A stretch of DNA of 64,000 nt, taken from contig CAYHVK010000002.1 in the NCBI GenBank assembly GCA_964360255.1, forward strand, positions 168,782-232,781, read 5' to 3'. Source of the stretch: CAYHVK01 sp964360255. Lineage in GTDB: Bacteria > Bdellovibrionota > Bdellovibrionia > Bdellovibrionales > UBA1609. The position numbers were made by a program, and so were the translations under genes. Shown here in pieces: positions 26,077-35,849 of the stretch. The notes below the pieces were generated by a model. That model did no database searches. It worked only from the letters and a program-made list of their open reading frames with translations, and had not been told where the DNA came from. Each line of letters begins with the position of its first letter. Position 1 is the first letter of the stretch.

Positions 26077-27792
26077 ATGCGCATTATTTTTGATTTGATC
26101 ATAGCTTGTTGTCGAACTCTCAGGCAGTGGAGCGCATTTTTCGGTTTCATGGCAACAGTGTTGCTCGCAGGCTCGCTAGCTGAAGCTCAGGTCTATTTAC
26201 TCCCTGATTTTGTGAAAATTGAGCTCTCGAGGGATCAAGCGAACCAAGCGCAAAATATTCGCAAAGCGGGCAAAATCGATCGCGCCCTTTTGGCGGCTTA
26301 TCAAGTTTTCTCTCGCCAAAACAGCCCAGCACTTAACCGTACGGCGCTCGTTGAAAAACTAGCCCAAGATCTAGGCCTAGAGACAGCAGATATAGAGTCG
26401 GCGATGGGTGTATATCAAGTTGAGGGTGAGCGCATTTTGTGGACTGAAAAAAGTTGGAGCTTTATACATCAGCAGATTGATTTCGGATTCAAAGATCTAA
26501 GCCGTTTTCGACCCCGCACGGCAGTTCAAACTTTGATGGATATCAGAGCTCTGAAGTTGGACGACCTTCGGGATGAGATGTTTGTCGGCGCTACAGCGTC
26601 ACTGATTCCACTGATCAAGGACATGTTTTTAAAATTGGATTCAAATCTTAAGATGCGCTGGTCAATTGTAACTCAGCTTTTAAGTTTACCTATTCACCCT
26701 GATAGCGCTCGCATGTACATGCAGATTTGGCTCGACGACGTGCTTCGAATCGTGGATGTCTCGGTTTATGAAAAGCAGATTTTAAATCAAGAATTCAATA
26801 AATTTTTGCAGACTCATAATGAAGTCGATCGCACCCAGGTGTTATTGCTGGTGGCAGACGGTCTTTTAAGCAAAACTAAAGGCGATCCGTACCCAAACTG
26901 GTCTGAGCGCCAAAAGTTTCTACAAAAAATCAATGTCGATCTGCTTGAAAGCTCGAAGCAAGATCGTGAAAAATTAGCTATCATCAGCCAAGCTTTTGCG
27001 AAGAATATCGTCGATGTCTTGCGCTCGGCTCGCCAGTCCATGGTAAGCCGACAAGGCCGAGATCTGGTGCTTGTCGAAATGTTAAAGCTGGTGCAAAGTG
27101 CCGATCTTTTAAGTGTCATCCAAAACTTTGCTCATCCGGATTCGCGCCATGATTACACCAGTGATATTTTTAAAAATGAATTGTTAAAAAGAATTCGCGC
27201 TGAGCACCAGAACTTAAAAAATGAACTCCCCAGTTTTTTAGAGCAACTGGCGCGTTCGCAGTCAAACTCCGAAAAATTGACAAAGCTGAGTTTTGTTATC
27301 GCGTTAAAAGATCTGTTTCGGGATGGAGGTTCGCTTCAGGTGCAGTTCGAAGGCGTAATTTTTGATCGAGCTCGTAATATTATAATTCAAGCTGCCGATG
27401 ATTTCGATAGAAGCGACATTGAAACAGGGATGAAATTGATCGATTCAATCGCATCCTTGCTTCCGCGAACGAAATTCTTGCAATTATTGAATGAAATTAA
27501 ATTAGCAATTGAAGACGATGTTCGTCTAAAGCTGCAGTCTTTATCTGTATACACACCAATAGATACAGAAGACAATGAAACGTATTTAAAAGAAGATCTT
27601 AAAGAATCACAGATTTACCAAAAGGTTTTACGATATTTGCAGGCACAAAATTCGCAGTTGCAGGGCCAACAGACGAATGTCAGCGGAGTCGTGAGCTTGG
27701 GCGCGAAATTGGACGCGAACTCTAGATTCGATAAAAATACTCAAATACCTTTGCCAGATGTTTGTTCACGGCTGTTAGGGTCTCCAAATTAG
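26077..27792 (+). CDS. Large exported protein of unknown function
   Basis: A 571-residue protein with a probable signal peptide (hydrophobic region to about residue 38, ending SLAEAQ). The rest is almost entirely alpha-helical by appearance, rich in Leu, Lys, Asp and Gln, with no cysteines in the helical body until near the C-terminus. I recognise no domain. It is divergent from slt and separated by about 160 nt. A hairpin follows its stop at 27820-27850. Periplasmic or envelope location is inferred from the signal peptide. Confidence 0.62.
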   Translation: MRIIFDLIIACCRTLRQWSAFFGFMATVLLAGSLAEAQVYLLPDFVKIELSRDQANQAQNIRKAGKIDRALLAAYQVFSRQNSPALNRTALVEKLAQDLGLETADIESAMGVYQVEGERILWTEKSWSFIHQQIDFGFKDLSRFRPRTAVQTLMDIRALKLDDLRDEMFVGATASLIPLIKDMFLKLDSNLKMRWSIVTQLLSLPIHPDSARMYMQIWLDDVLRIVDVSVYEKQILNQEFNKFLQTHNEVDRTQVLLLVADGLLSKTKGDPYPNWSERQKFLQKINVDLLESSKQDREKLAIISQAFAKNIVDVLRSARQSMVSRQGRDLVLVEMLKLVQSADLLSVIQNFAHPDSRHDYTSDIFKNELLKRIRAEHQNLKNELPSFLEQLARSQSNSEKLTKLSFVIALKDLFRDGGSLQVQFEGVIFDRARNIIIQAADDFDRSDIETGMKLIDSIASLLPRTKFLQLLNEIKLAIEDDVRLKLQSLSVYTPIDTEDNETYLKEDLKESQIYQKVLRYLQAQNSQLQGQQTNVSGVVSLGAKLDANSRFDKNTQIPLPDVCSRLLGSPN

Positions 27793-27819
27793 TTAATAGC
27801 CCTGAGCCACTGGCTCGCT

Positions 27820-27850
27820 ATTTCAACTACCGGCTACCGGCAGTTGAAAT
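27820..27850. repeat. Hairpin with 14-bp stem
   Basis: ATTTCAACTACCGG and CCGGCAGTTGAAAT pair with one mismatch around a 3-nt loop. A smaller inverted repeat (GAGCCA/TGGCTC) precedes it at 27804-27816. No T-run follows. It may end the upstream gene or belong to the transposase-like gene 225 nt downstream. Confidence 0.5.
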
Positions 27851-28074
27851 GTGTAACCGACAGATTATTCTTGACGAGGTTTTCGCCTTTTACCTTGGCG
27901 TATATACCGACTTTTCTTCTCGTGCATAAAGTAGTGAGGATGATTTTTTCTCGCGGCGGGGCGATGGTCTCTTGAGTGCTTCAGCTGTGTCGAATCAGCC
28001 GGACAATTAAATTATTTTGACTCTCATTGTCTTTAAAAATCCAGAAAATAAAATGTCATGTTACATGTTTTGTC

Positions 28075-28587
28075 ATGAAACAAAAAACACTTTTCAAAAC
28101 GAAAGATTATTCAAGTGAGTTTGGCGGGAGTCTATCTGAAGGTCGGCGTAAATCAGCGAGGCCATTGTCAGGTAAAAACCCTCTTCATTTAGTTTTAAGA
28201 GCTGACACTAAAATATCAGGATCATTTTTAAAACACCGAACACTTATTGATAGGTACCTTAAACATTTCATTCAAAAATTTGATGGGCGTATTTACAAGA
28301 AGGCTTTGGTGTCGAACCATATTCATCTCGTTGTACTTTTCCGCACGCGAGCCAGTTATACAAACTTTATTCGGGCTTTCTGTGGGACCATCGCCCGGAT
28401 TTTAAAAGTAAAGTGGCTCAAGAGGCCTTGGAGCCGAATATTAGCTTGGGGACGAGCTTTTAAAATCGCAGTTGATTACACAATTCAGAATCATCGCGAA
28501 GCTATCGGTGAAATACCGTACCAACCGCGACGTAAAGCTTCAAAACCCTTTACAAAGGCCACTAGAAACTCCACCATATTGATATGA
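28075..28587 (+). CDS. REP-associated tyrosine (Y1/HUH) transposase-like protein, copy 2
   Basis: About 170 residues from the ATG at 28075, chosen because the resulting MKQKTLF start matches MKQIDLF of the related gene at 6727; the frame stays open back to 28027. The HUH motif is SNHIHLVV and the candidate catalytic Tyr is in DYTIQNHREA. Shared blocks with copy 1 (LHLVL, SFLK.R, FIR..G.IA) place both in one subfamily. Its TGA overlaps the mpl ATG (ATGA), so the two are translationally coupled. No clear terminal repeats flank it, which suggests long residence rather than recent insertion. Confidence 0.78.
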   Translation: MKQKTLFKTKDYSSEFGGSLSEGRRKSARPLSGKNPLHLVLRADTKISGSFLKHRTLIDRYLKHFIQKFDGRIYKKALVSNHIHLVVLFRTRASYTNFIRAFCGTIARILKVKWLKRPWSRILAWGRAFKIAVDYTIQNHREAIGEIPYQPRRKASKPFTKATRNSTILI

Positions 28588-30074
28588 ATTTACCGGCGAA
28601 CTCACATATACATCTAATCGGGATTTGCGGCACAGCCATGGCCTCTTTAGCGGGACTTTTAAAAAGTTCGGGCTATAAAGTGACGGGCAGCGATCAAAAC
28701 GTTTATCCGCCCATGTCGACCCAGCTGCAAGAACTCGGTATTCCAATTCAAACTGGATATAAAAAAGAAAATCTGAATCCACGGCCTGATCTTGTGATCG
28801 TAGGGAATGTGATCCCAAAATCAAATCCTGAAGCAGAAGCTTTGCTGGCTTCTGATATTCCGTATACAAGTTTACCAAAAGCTATGGGCGATTTTGCCAT
28901 AGCTTCACGCGATTGCATTGTTATTGCTGGTACTCACGGTAAAACAACAACCACATCAATGATGACTTGGGCTTCAGATTCAGCTGGTCACAAAGCTGGG
29001 TATATGATCGGTGGTATCCCAGAAAATTACGGTCAGTCGTTTCGTATTTCAAAAGATAACTACTTTATTATTGAAGGTGACGAGTACGACACGGCCTTCT
29101 TCGATAAAGTCCCTAAGTTTATCCATTACAAACCAAAGTATGTGGTTTTAACCAGTGTGGAATTTGATCACGCCGATATTTATAAAGATCTCGAGGCGGT
29201 AAAGGATTCATTTAGAAGATTGCTCACGCTTATCCCTGCTGATGGTGTTTTGATTGCGAATAGCGATAATAAGAATGTCGCTGATTTGATTAAAGAGATT
29301 TCGGTGGAAGCCAAAGTTGGGCCGGGCATCGCTCATGGCACTTATGTATCTAAATACGGCTATAAAATCTGCACTTATGGTGTTGGCAGTTCTGACCGTG
29401 ACCAAAGCTTGAATGCTCCAGATTATAAACTCGTCGACCGCGAAACGATCGATGGTCGCAATCATTTCGTGGCAGTGCATGAGGGCAAACGCATTGCCGA
29501 TATCGCTATCAAACAAAGCGGTGAGTACAATGCGCTCAATGCCCTTGCGGTTTACGCTATGGCCCGTGAGCTCAAATGGGATTTAAATAAAACTCTTCAG
29601 GGCCTCGCTTCATTTAAAGGCGTTAAACGTCGCCAACAAGTTTTGGGTACACCAAATAATGTAACGGTGATTGAAGATTTCGCCCATCACCCAACAGCAG
29701 TGAAGGTGACTTTGAGCGGTATTCGTGAGCAGTATATTAAGAACGGTCGCCTCTTCGCACTTTTCGAGCCACGCTCAGCCACTTCACGTCGTAAAGTTTT
29801 TCAAAATGATTACGTGCAAGCTTTTAGTGAAGCGAACTTTGTTTGTATCGCTAAGCCTTTTGATCAAAGCAAAATCAATGAAGCTGATCGCTTCTCATCA
29901 ACTGAATTAGTCGCTGATATGCGGCTTAAGAAAATTGACGCTCATGAATTTGATAACAGTGATCAGATCGTCGAATTCGTTAAGAAGAATGCTAGGCCCG
30001 GCGATGTAGTCGTGATTATGTCAAACGGTGCTTTTGATGGTATTTATCAGAAACTTTTAAAGGCTTTGGCTTAA
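28584..30074 (+). CDS. mpl: UDP-MurNAc:tripeptide ligase Mpl
   Basis: A 496-residue Mur ligase that attaches recycled L-Ala-gamma-D-Glu-meso-DAP to UDP-MurNAc in the cytoplasm. The N-terminal HLIGICGTAMASLAGLLK and SDQNVYPPMS match Mpl and MurC-type UDP-binding domains. The ATP loop is GTHGKTTTT near residues 116-124. ALFEPRSATSRR and EDFAHHPTAV are characteristic of Mpl/MurC. Mpl is preferred over MurC because of the CGTAMASLAG and YPPMS spellings and the recycling neighbours. Its ATG overlaps the transposase-like stop, and its own stop overlaps the nitroreductase start by one base. Confidence 0.9.
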   Translation: MNLPANSHIHLIGICGTAMASLAGLLKSSGYKVTGSDQNVYPPMSTQLQELGIPIQTGYKKENLNPRPDLVIVGNVIPKSNPEAEALLASDIPYTSLPKAMGDFAIASRDCIVIAGTHGKTTTTSMMTWASDSAGHKAGYMIGGIPENYGQSFRISKDNYFIIEGDEYDTAFFDKVPKFIHYKPKYVVLTSVEFDHADIYKDLEAVKDSFRRLLTLIPADGVLIANSDNKNVADLIKEISVEAKVGPGIAHGTYVSKYGYKICTYGVGSSDRDQSLNAPDYKLVDRETIDGRNHFVAVHEGKRIADIAIKQSGEYNALNALAVYAMARELKWDLNKTLQGLASFKGVKRRQQVLGTPNNVTVIEDFAHHPTAVKVTLSGIREQYIKNGRLFALFEPRSATSRRKVFQNDYVQAFSEANFVCIAKPFDQSKINEADRFSSTELVADMRLKKIDAHEFDNSDQIVEFVKKNARPGDVVVIMSNGAFDGIYQKLLKALA

Positions 30075-30724
30075 TGTCAGGTCCAATTGATATTTACAAG
30101 CTCATCGAGTCCCGCACTTCCATCCGCAAATATAAAAAAGATCCTGTTCCTAAAGAACTCATCGAGAGAATATTAAATGCCGGTATGCACGCTCCAAGCG
30201 GAAAGAATCGTCAGAATTGGCGCTTCTTCGTCGTACAGGGGAAGAAACGGGATGAGTACTTAAAATATTCGCAGAAAAGCTGGCTCGGGATTAAAGATGT
30301 CTTAGTGAAGCGTTTAAAGCCTTCGCTTTATGAATTCACTGAGCGTTTCTTTTTCACTCTTGGTGATGCACCGGTGATTATTTTTTGTTACTCAGTGAAT
30401 GATAACGAAGAGAGGTACCTTACAAGTATCGGCAGTGTTTACATGGCGGCCCAGAATATGATTCTCGCCGCGCAAAGTGAAGGCCTTGGCACTTGTCCAA
30501 TGGGGGCTCCGCTTGAGATTGAAAAAGAAGTGGATGAATTTTTAGGTGTGACAGATAAAAACTATACTGAGGCGACAAAGGGTCATCCTGATTCAGGAGC
30601 TGCCATCGGCAGTGGAGTCGGCCCCAAGCCACAGCTTTTATGTGCATTAGTACTTGGATATCCTGATCATCAGCCGCCAAAAGCGAAGCGCCAAGTTGAA
30701 GGGCGTGTGACTTGGCTGGAATGA
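30074..30724 (+). CDS. Nitroreductase family protein
   Basis: A 216-residue flavin-dependent reductase of the nitroreductase superfamily. IESRTSIRKYKKDPVPKELIE opens with the FMN-binding RxSxR pattern, followed by AGMHAPSGKNRQNWRFFVV. The later AAQNMILAAQSEGLGTCPMG is the second FMN and dimer region. The substrate is unknown. It begins on the last base of the mpl stop codon. The C-terminal LVLGYPDHQPP is typical of the family. Confidence 0.88.
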   Translation: MSGPIDIYKLIESRTSIRKYKKDPVPKELIERILNAGMHAPSGKNRQNWRFFVVQGKKRDEYLKYSQKSWLGIKDVLVKRLKPSLYEFTERFFFTLGDAPVIIFCYSVNDNEERYLTSIGSVYMAAQNMILAAQSEGLGTCPMGAPLEIEKEVDEFLGVTDKNYTEATKGHPDSGAAIGSGVGPKPQLLCALVLGYPDHQPPKAKRQVEGRVTWLE

Positions 30725-30828
30725 TAAATGAACTTGGGTTTTAAGGCTCACTTTCAGCCACCCGCGTTATGTCAAGCTGGCCCCGCTTTTTATTAGCCTT
30801 AAATAGCCACGTATTTTAAGAAAATACC

Positions 30829-33525
30829 ATGACACCATTAATGAAGCAGTACTGGGAAATTAAGACCAATCATACCGATAAAGTCCTTCTTTTTAGAATG
30901 GGCGATTTCTATGAAATGTTTCATGATGACGCTATCACGGCGGCTCCGATTTTAAATATTGCGCTCACTTCGCGGAACAAAAAATCGGCGGATGATACAC
31001 CTATGTGCGGTGTGCCTCATCACTCAATTGCTGGGCCTATTTCTAAGCTTCTACAAGCCGGTCATAAAGTGGCCATCTGTGATCAACTTGAAGATCCAGA
31101 AGTGGCGAAGGGTATTGTTAAGCGTGGAGTGACTCGAATTTTAAGTCCCGGAATGGTTTATGACCCAGAAACTTTAAATGAACTTCAGGCCAACTACATT
31201 TGCAGTTATGACGACACTTCGATTGCATTTCTTGAAGCTTCAACTGGCGAAGCCTTTTACTATCGCACGGCGAGCGGAGATGACGGCGCCCGCACTCGTG
31301 AGCAACTCTTAGCGCTTCTTCGCCCGGTTGAACTTGTATTAACGACAAAACAAAAAGCTGAAATTTTTAAAGCGAAGCAATTTGATGCTAAAGCCGCAAA
31401 GAATTTAGCTGAGGCTTCGGTAAGTCCGTTATTGATCGCTGGCGAAGCGGTGCATTTGACGGTTTATGATAGCGCAGAAGCGGCGCCGACGCGTTTACTT
31501 GGTTATGCTAAATCAATGCAGGGCGAACAAGTTCTCGCAACGATCAAGCCTTTTGAAGAGCGTAAGCTCGCTGTACTGATGCCTTTGAGCGAAACAGTTC
31601 TGCGCCACTTAGAAATTTTCAAAACTTCTAAGGGCGAAGAGAAGGGGAGTTTATTTCAAGCTTTGAATCGAACTAAAACCTCAGCAGGCGCGCGGTTACT
31701 TAAATCTTGGTTGCAATTTCCGCTCATTGATAAGACCTTGATCGAAGAGCGCCAAAATAAAGTCGAGATCTGGACTAAAAATTTATCAACGCTTAAAACT
31801 CTTCGCCAAGCTTTAGGCGCGATGGGTGATATTGAAAGACGTCTCAGTAAAATTTCTTACTCGAACTGCAATGTTCATGACCTAGTAGCTTTACAACAAT
31901 CTCTTGAGACGGGTCTCTCGATGGTTGAGTTCTGCCCAGATTTAAAAGCCGATACGGTTAAGGCCGTGCAAGATATTGCTTTTAAAATTAAAAATACGAT
32001 TACAGAAGATCCGCCACTGCAAACAAAAATGGGTGGATTCATTCGCCGTGAATACTCTGAGAGATTAACTGAGCTCGTTGTTTTAGCTGAAGAGAGTCAG
32101 CGACTCTTGCTTGAGCTCGAAACTCGTGAACGGGATAAAACGGCCATTAGCTCACTGAAAGTGCGTTACAACAATATTTTTGGTTACTACATCGAAGTCA
32201 CAAACACGCACACCAATAAAGTGCCGGATTATTTTAAGCGCAAACAGACTTTAGCCAATGCTGAACGTTATATCACTCCAGAGCTTCATGAGCTTGAAGG
32301 TAAAATTCTCTCAGCTCGCTCAAAACGCGTGGAGCTTGAAGAAGCTGTATTTCATGACTTGCGCCGAGAAATTTTAAGTCTGTCACCGCACATCCGCATG
32401 GCTTCGCAAGCCTGGAGCGAACTCGATGTGGTTTCAAGCCTCGCTTGGTTAGCTATTGAAAATAAGTATGTGCGCCCGCGCTTTGATAATGGAGCGAAAG
32501 GTTCGGCTTTAAAATTAAGCCTTAAAAGTTCTCGTCACCCAGTGATCGAGCAAGAAGTAAAAGTGAAGTTTGTACCCAATGATATCGAGCTCACAGCCGG
32601 TGAGTGTTTGTTACTGACGGGCCCGAACATGGCCGGTAAGTCGACACTGATGCGTCAGGTAGCTGTGATTTCTTTAATGGCTCAGCTCGGCTCTTTCGTG
32701 CCGTGCAAAGAAGCCACTCTGCCGGTTTTTGAAAAAATCTTTACTCGTATTGGTGCCAGCGATTCTTTAGCTGAAGGCTTATCAACTTTTATGGTTGAGA
32801 TGAAAGAAACCGCAGAAATGCTTCTCGATGCCAACGAGAAGAGTCTTGTCATCTTAGATGAAGTGGGTCGCGGGACTAGCACCTACGATGGTATGAGTCT
32901 CGCCCAATCGATTTTAGAATATTTAGTAACAGCAAAAAAACCGATCGTGTTCTTTGCCACTCACTATCACGAACTCACTCAGCTTGAAGAGCAGTTCAGT
33001 GTGATCAAAAACGGTCATATGGAAATCGAAGAGAAAACTTCGGGCGATAAAGCGGCTGCCTTTTCTTCAGAGATTCGTTTCTTGTATGCGCTTCGTCCGG
33101 GCCCAGCCAATAAGAGCTATGGTTTACACGTGGCTCGTCTAGCAGGCTTACCAGGTTCAATTTTAAAGCGAGCGGAGAAGCTGCTTTCGGGTTATGAAGA
33201 GGCAAAAACTGATGAGGCTCAATTCGAGCGCATCTCTCAAGGTGCCGCTGCAGCTCGGACTCAAACAGAGACGGCTCAGGCGAACCCCGCAAAAGGTAGT
33301 CGACGCGGCTCTTTAATGAACGATAATGACGGTGAAACTTCTCTAGCTTACGAAGTGGCCGCTTCTTTAACCCTGCAAGACCAATTGCCGCTGTTATTTC
33401 AGCCCAATGAGGTCGATGAGCGTTTAAAAGCCATTGCCGAAGATATTCAAGAGCTTAAAGTTTCGAGCATGACACCGCTCGCGGCACTCAATAAGATATC
33501 TGAGTGGCAACAAAAACTTTCTTAA
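30829..33525 (+). CDS. mutS: DNA mismatch repair protein MutS
   Basis: An 898-residue mismatch-recognition ATPase. The mismatch-binding motif is in FRMGDFYEMF near the N-terminus. Connector, lever and clamp domains follow. The Walker A TGPNMAGKST is near residues 597-606, with VILDEVGRGTSTYDG as Walker B and signature and FFATHYHEL after it. Near the C-terminus QDQLPLLF resembles a beta-clamp-binding motif. The start ATG has no strong Shine-Dalgarno sequence. Its end overlaps the glnD-type gene by 22 nt. Confidence 0.97.
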   Translation: MTPLMKQYWEIKTNHTDKVLLFRMGDFYEMFHDDAITAAPILNIALTSRNKKSADDTPMCGVPHHSIAGPISKLLQAGHKVAICDQLEDPEVAKGIVKRGVTRILSPGMVYDPETLNELQANYICSYDDTSIAFLEASTGEAFYYRTASGDDGARTREQLLALLRPVELVLTTKQKAEIFKAKQFDAKAAKNLAEASVSPLLIAGEAVHLTVYDSAEAAPTRLLGYAKSMQGEQVLATIKPFEERKLAVLMPLSETVLRHLEIFKTSKGEEKGSLFQALNRTKTSAGARLLKSWLQFPLIDKTLIEERQNKVEIWTKNLSTLKTLRQALGAMGDIERRLSKISYSNCNVHDLVALQQSLETGLSMVEFCPDLKADTVKAVQDIAFKIKNTITEDPPLQTKMGGFIRREYSERLTELVVLAEESQRLLLELETRERDKTAISSLKVRYNNIFGYYIEVTNTHTNKVPDYFKRKQTLANAERYITPELHELEGKILSARSKRVELEEAVFHDLRREILSLSPHIRMASQAWSELDVVSSLAWLAIENKYVRPRFDNGAKGSALKLSLKSSRHPVIEQEVKVKFVPNDIELTAGECLLLTGPNMAGKSTLMRQVAVISLMAQLGSFVPCKEATLPVFEKIFTRIGASDSLAEGLSTFMVEMKETAEMLLDANEKSLVILDEVGRGTSTYDGMSLAQSILEYLVTAKKPIVFFATHYHELTQLEEQFSVIKNGHMEIEEKTSGDKAAAFSSEIRFLYALRPGPANKSYGLHVARLAGLPGSILKRAEKLLSGYEEAKTDEAQFERISQGAAAARTQTETAQANPAKGSRRGSLMNDNDGETSLAYEVAASLTLQDQLPLLFQPNEVDERLKAIAEDIQELKVSSMTPLAALNKISEWQQKLS

Positions 33526-35849
33526 ACAAAGAGCAAATAGAAAATCTACGGGCAGAGTCAATGCCAGGGAAATCCTTGCCGAATGCAGAAGCCCTTTCTA
33601 AAAAACTCAGCTCTTTACTGCTTGAACGCTTAGGTCGGCATCCGAATTGGGTGAGTTCTAAACCTATCGCCATTGGCAGCTGGTCGCGGGAGCAACTCTG
33701 CCCACGCTCAGATATCGATATATTATTTTTAGGTGAAGAAGATAAGGTTAAGAAGCTAGTCGATGACTTCTTTGAAGAGGGTCTCAGGCTTCGCTATCGT
33801 GTTCCGCAAAATCGTAATGACTGGACAGTCGGTGTTGAGACTTTTGATATTGTCGCACTTTTAAATTGCAAGCCCTTAGCTGACGGTCGCGAGCGTGACA
33901 CTGAAGACCTAATTGCCCAGCAGCAGGCAAAGATCTTTAAAAAAGGCCGCGCTTATTTCGTCAAGCTTGTAAAAGAGATGAAGCTCGAGCGTAAAGTACG
34001 CGAAAAGCGTTATGATTTACTTAGTAATTATCTAGAGCCCAATTTGAAATACGGACCTGGCGCTTTAAGAGATATCGATCAAGCTTTGTCTATCGACAAT
34101 ATGCTTCTGGCTAAATCCGCCGAAGAGTCCGTGCTCAAGGCTCGAGAGTTTTTGGTTGAAGCGCGCGATTACTTTTTATTCTTAAGGCAGAAGATTCAGT
34201 TGGATGGTGGGCTTGATACTCTTTCATCGGCTTTACAAAAAGAACTCACTGAAGAGTTGCAATTTAAATCCATTAAAGATTTTATGCGTGAAGTGCAGAA
34301 TCGCCTGAGCGAAGTGAGCTTCTACGCTGACTTTATTGTTGAGAAGGCTCTTGCGAGCGCTAAAACTTCACAAAAAGTTGAAAAACAAAAACTTTCAAGT
34401 ATCGAAGACGCTTTTCGAGCCTTGAAGGCTAATCCTGGCATTTTGATGCAAGAGCGCGTGCGCCGTTATTTAGAATCTTGCGCCAATGCAGCCGGTGATA
34501 AAGCTAAGTCCGGCAAAATGGATTTTAATTTAACGAGCTATCTCGGCCCTGAAACTAAAGATCAAGAGATCATCGCTTTTTTCAGATCCGGCTTAATGGG
34601 TCATTTGTTAAAGGATCTGCGCCGCGTGCGAGGCCTAGTTCAGCATGATCAGTATCACAGGCTAACTGTGGATGCTCATACGCTCCAAGCGGTGAGAGAA
34701 GTGCTCAGAGTCAAGAAAAGCCCGAACTCCATTGGGCGCCTCAAGAGTTTTGTAAAACGTTTGAATGGTCATGATTGGACTGTTTTAGTTTGGTCGGCTT
34801 TATTCCATGATTTGGGTAAAGGCCTTGATGGTGATCATGCCAATAAAGGGGCTGAGATCGTAAAAAAAGAAATGATTCGTCTGGGTTTATCTTTACGCTT
34901 AACAGTTGAAGTGGCGTGGATGGTTCAGAAGCATCTTTTGCTCTCTGGAGCGGCATTCAGACAAAACCCGGAAGCCACGGGCACATGGCAATGGCTTTTC
35001 AGTCAAGGTTTGCAAGGTCGGCGCATTCCATTGCTAGGGGTTTTTACAGCGGTTGATATTCGCGCGACGAATCCTGATGCCTGGAATGATTGGAAAGAGC
35101 GTTTATTATTTGAGCTTTCAACGGCCCTAGAGTCACCGAAGGCGAATCGGCTCCACCTACTTTTAGATAAGCTCGAGAAAAGTAAGCTTCCGGTGAAGAA
35201 AGAGTTCTTCGAGCGTCTTGACCCGGCTGTTATCGAAGCCGTGAGTACAAAAATTTTATTTGATGATTATAAAGAGCTTTTGAAGCTTGAAAAACAAAAG
35301 TCGCCAACGTCTTTAGATTTGGTGGTTGTTAAGGGTAAAGCTAAAAACCGTCTTTGGATTCGTTTTCATTCGGCAGCAGATAAGGCTGGATTGTTTTTAG
35401 ATTACGTTGGTTATTTGTATGCAGCAGGCATGGGCGTGCAAGAGGCTTACGTACAAACATACTCGGCTTGGGGAGTTTACGATTGGTTTCAGGTGCAGAG
35501 CTCAAAAGCACCTGGAGTTGTTAAGAAAATGTTGGGTACGGCAACGGTGAGCACGAAAGTCGCCTCTAGTGGAGCGAGTCGTAACAGTGTGCGCTTCGAG
35601 AGAGTGGATTTAGTTCGTAGCGAAAAATCTTCGGCCATATTTAGTTTCAGAGGCCGCGATCAAAAAGGGGCTTTACTCGAGGCCACTCATTCGCTCTATC
35701 GCCAAGGTCTTTCAATTCAGTGGGCCCGCGTTCATACATGGGGTCAGCAGATTGATGATGTGTTTGGCGTTGAGAAAACATCGGATGTGGAATGGTCAGC
35801 AATTCTGGCTGAAATTAAAAAAACTTGCGGCCAAGTCGCTGAAGACTAA
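33504..35849 (+). CDS. glnD: PII uridylyltransferase-type protein (GlnD family)
   Basis: A 781-residue multidomain nitrogen-sensing protein. The nucleotidyltransferase motif GSWSREQLCPRSDID (residues 58-72) carries the paired Asp residues. The GlnD segment LEPNLKYGPGALRDID follows. An HD domain with FHDLGKG lies near residue 434. The C-terminal 100 residues include one ACT-like domain (SFRGRDQKGALLEATHSLY). E. coli GlnD is longer and has two ACT domains, so the second may be divergent here. The start is GTG inside the end of mutS. Whether it modifies PII is not shown by the window. Confidence 0.85.
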   Translation: MATKTFLNKEQIENLRAESMPGKSLPNAEALSKKLSSLLLERLGRHPNWVSSKPIAIGSWSREQLCPRSDIDILFLGEEDKVKKLVDDFFEEGLRLRYRVPQNRNDWTVGVETFDIVALLNCKPLADGRERDTEDLIAQQQAKIFKKGRAYFVKLVKEMKLERKVREKRYDLLSNYLEPNLKYGPGALRDIDQALSIDNMLLAKSAEESVLKAREFLVEARDYFLFLRQKIQLDGGLDTLSSALQKELTEELQFKSIKDFMREVQNRLSEVSFYADFIVEKALASAKTSQKVEKQKLSSIEDAFRALKANPGILMQERVRRYLESCANAAGDKAKSGKMDFNLTSYLGPETKDQEIIAFFRSGLMGHLLKDLRRVRGLVQHDQYHRLTVDAHTLQAVREVLRVKKSPNSIGRLKSFVKRLNGHDWTVLVWSALFHDLGKGLDGDHANKGAEIVKKEMIRLGLSLRLTVEVAWMVQKHLLLSGAAFRQNPEATGTWQWLFSQGLQGRRIPLLGVFTAVDIRATNPDAWNDWKERLLFELSTALESPKANRLHLLLDKLEKSKLPVKKEFFERLDPAVIEAVSTKILFDDYKELLKLEKQKSPTSLDLVVVKGKAKNRLWIRFHSAADKAGLFLDYVGYLYAAGMGVQEAYVQTYSAWGVYDWFQVQSSKAPGVVKKMLGTATVSTKVASSGASRNSVRFERVDLVRSEKSSAIFSFRGRDQKGALLEATHSLYRQGLSIQWARVHTWGQQIDDVFGVEKTSDVEWSAILAEIKKTCGQVAED

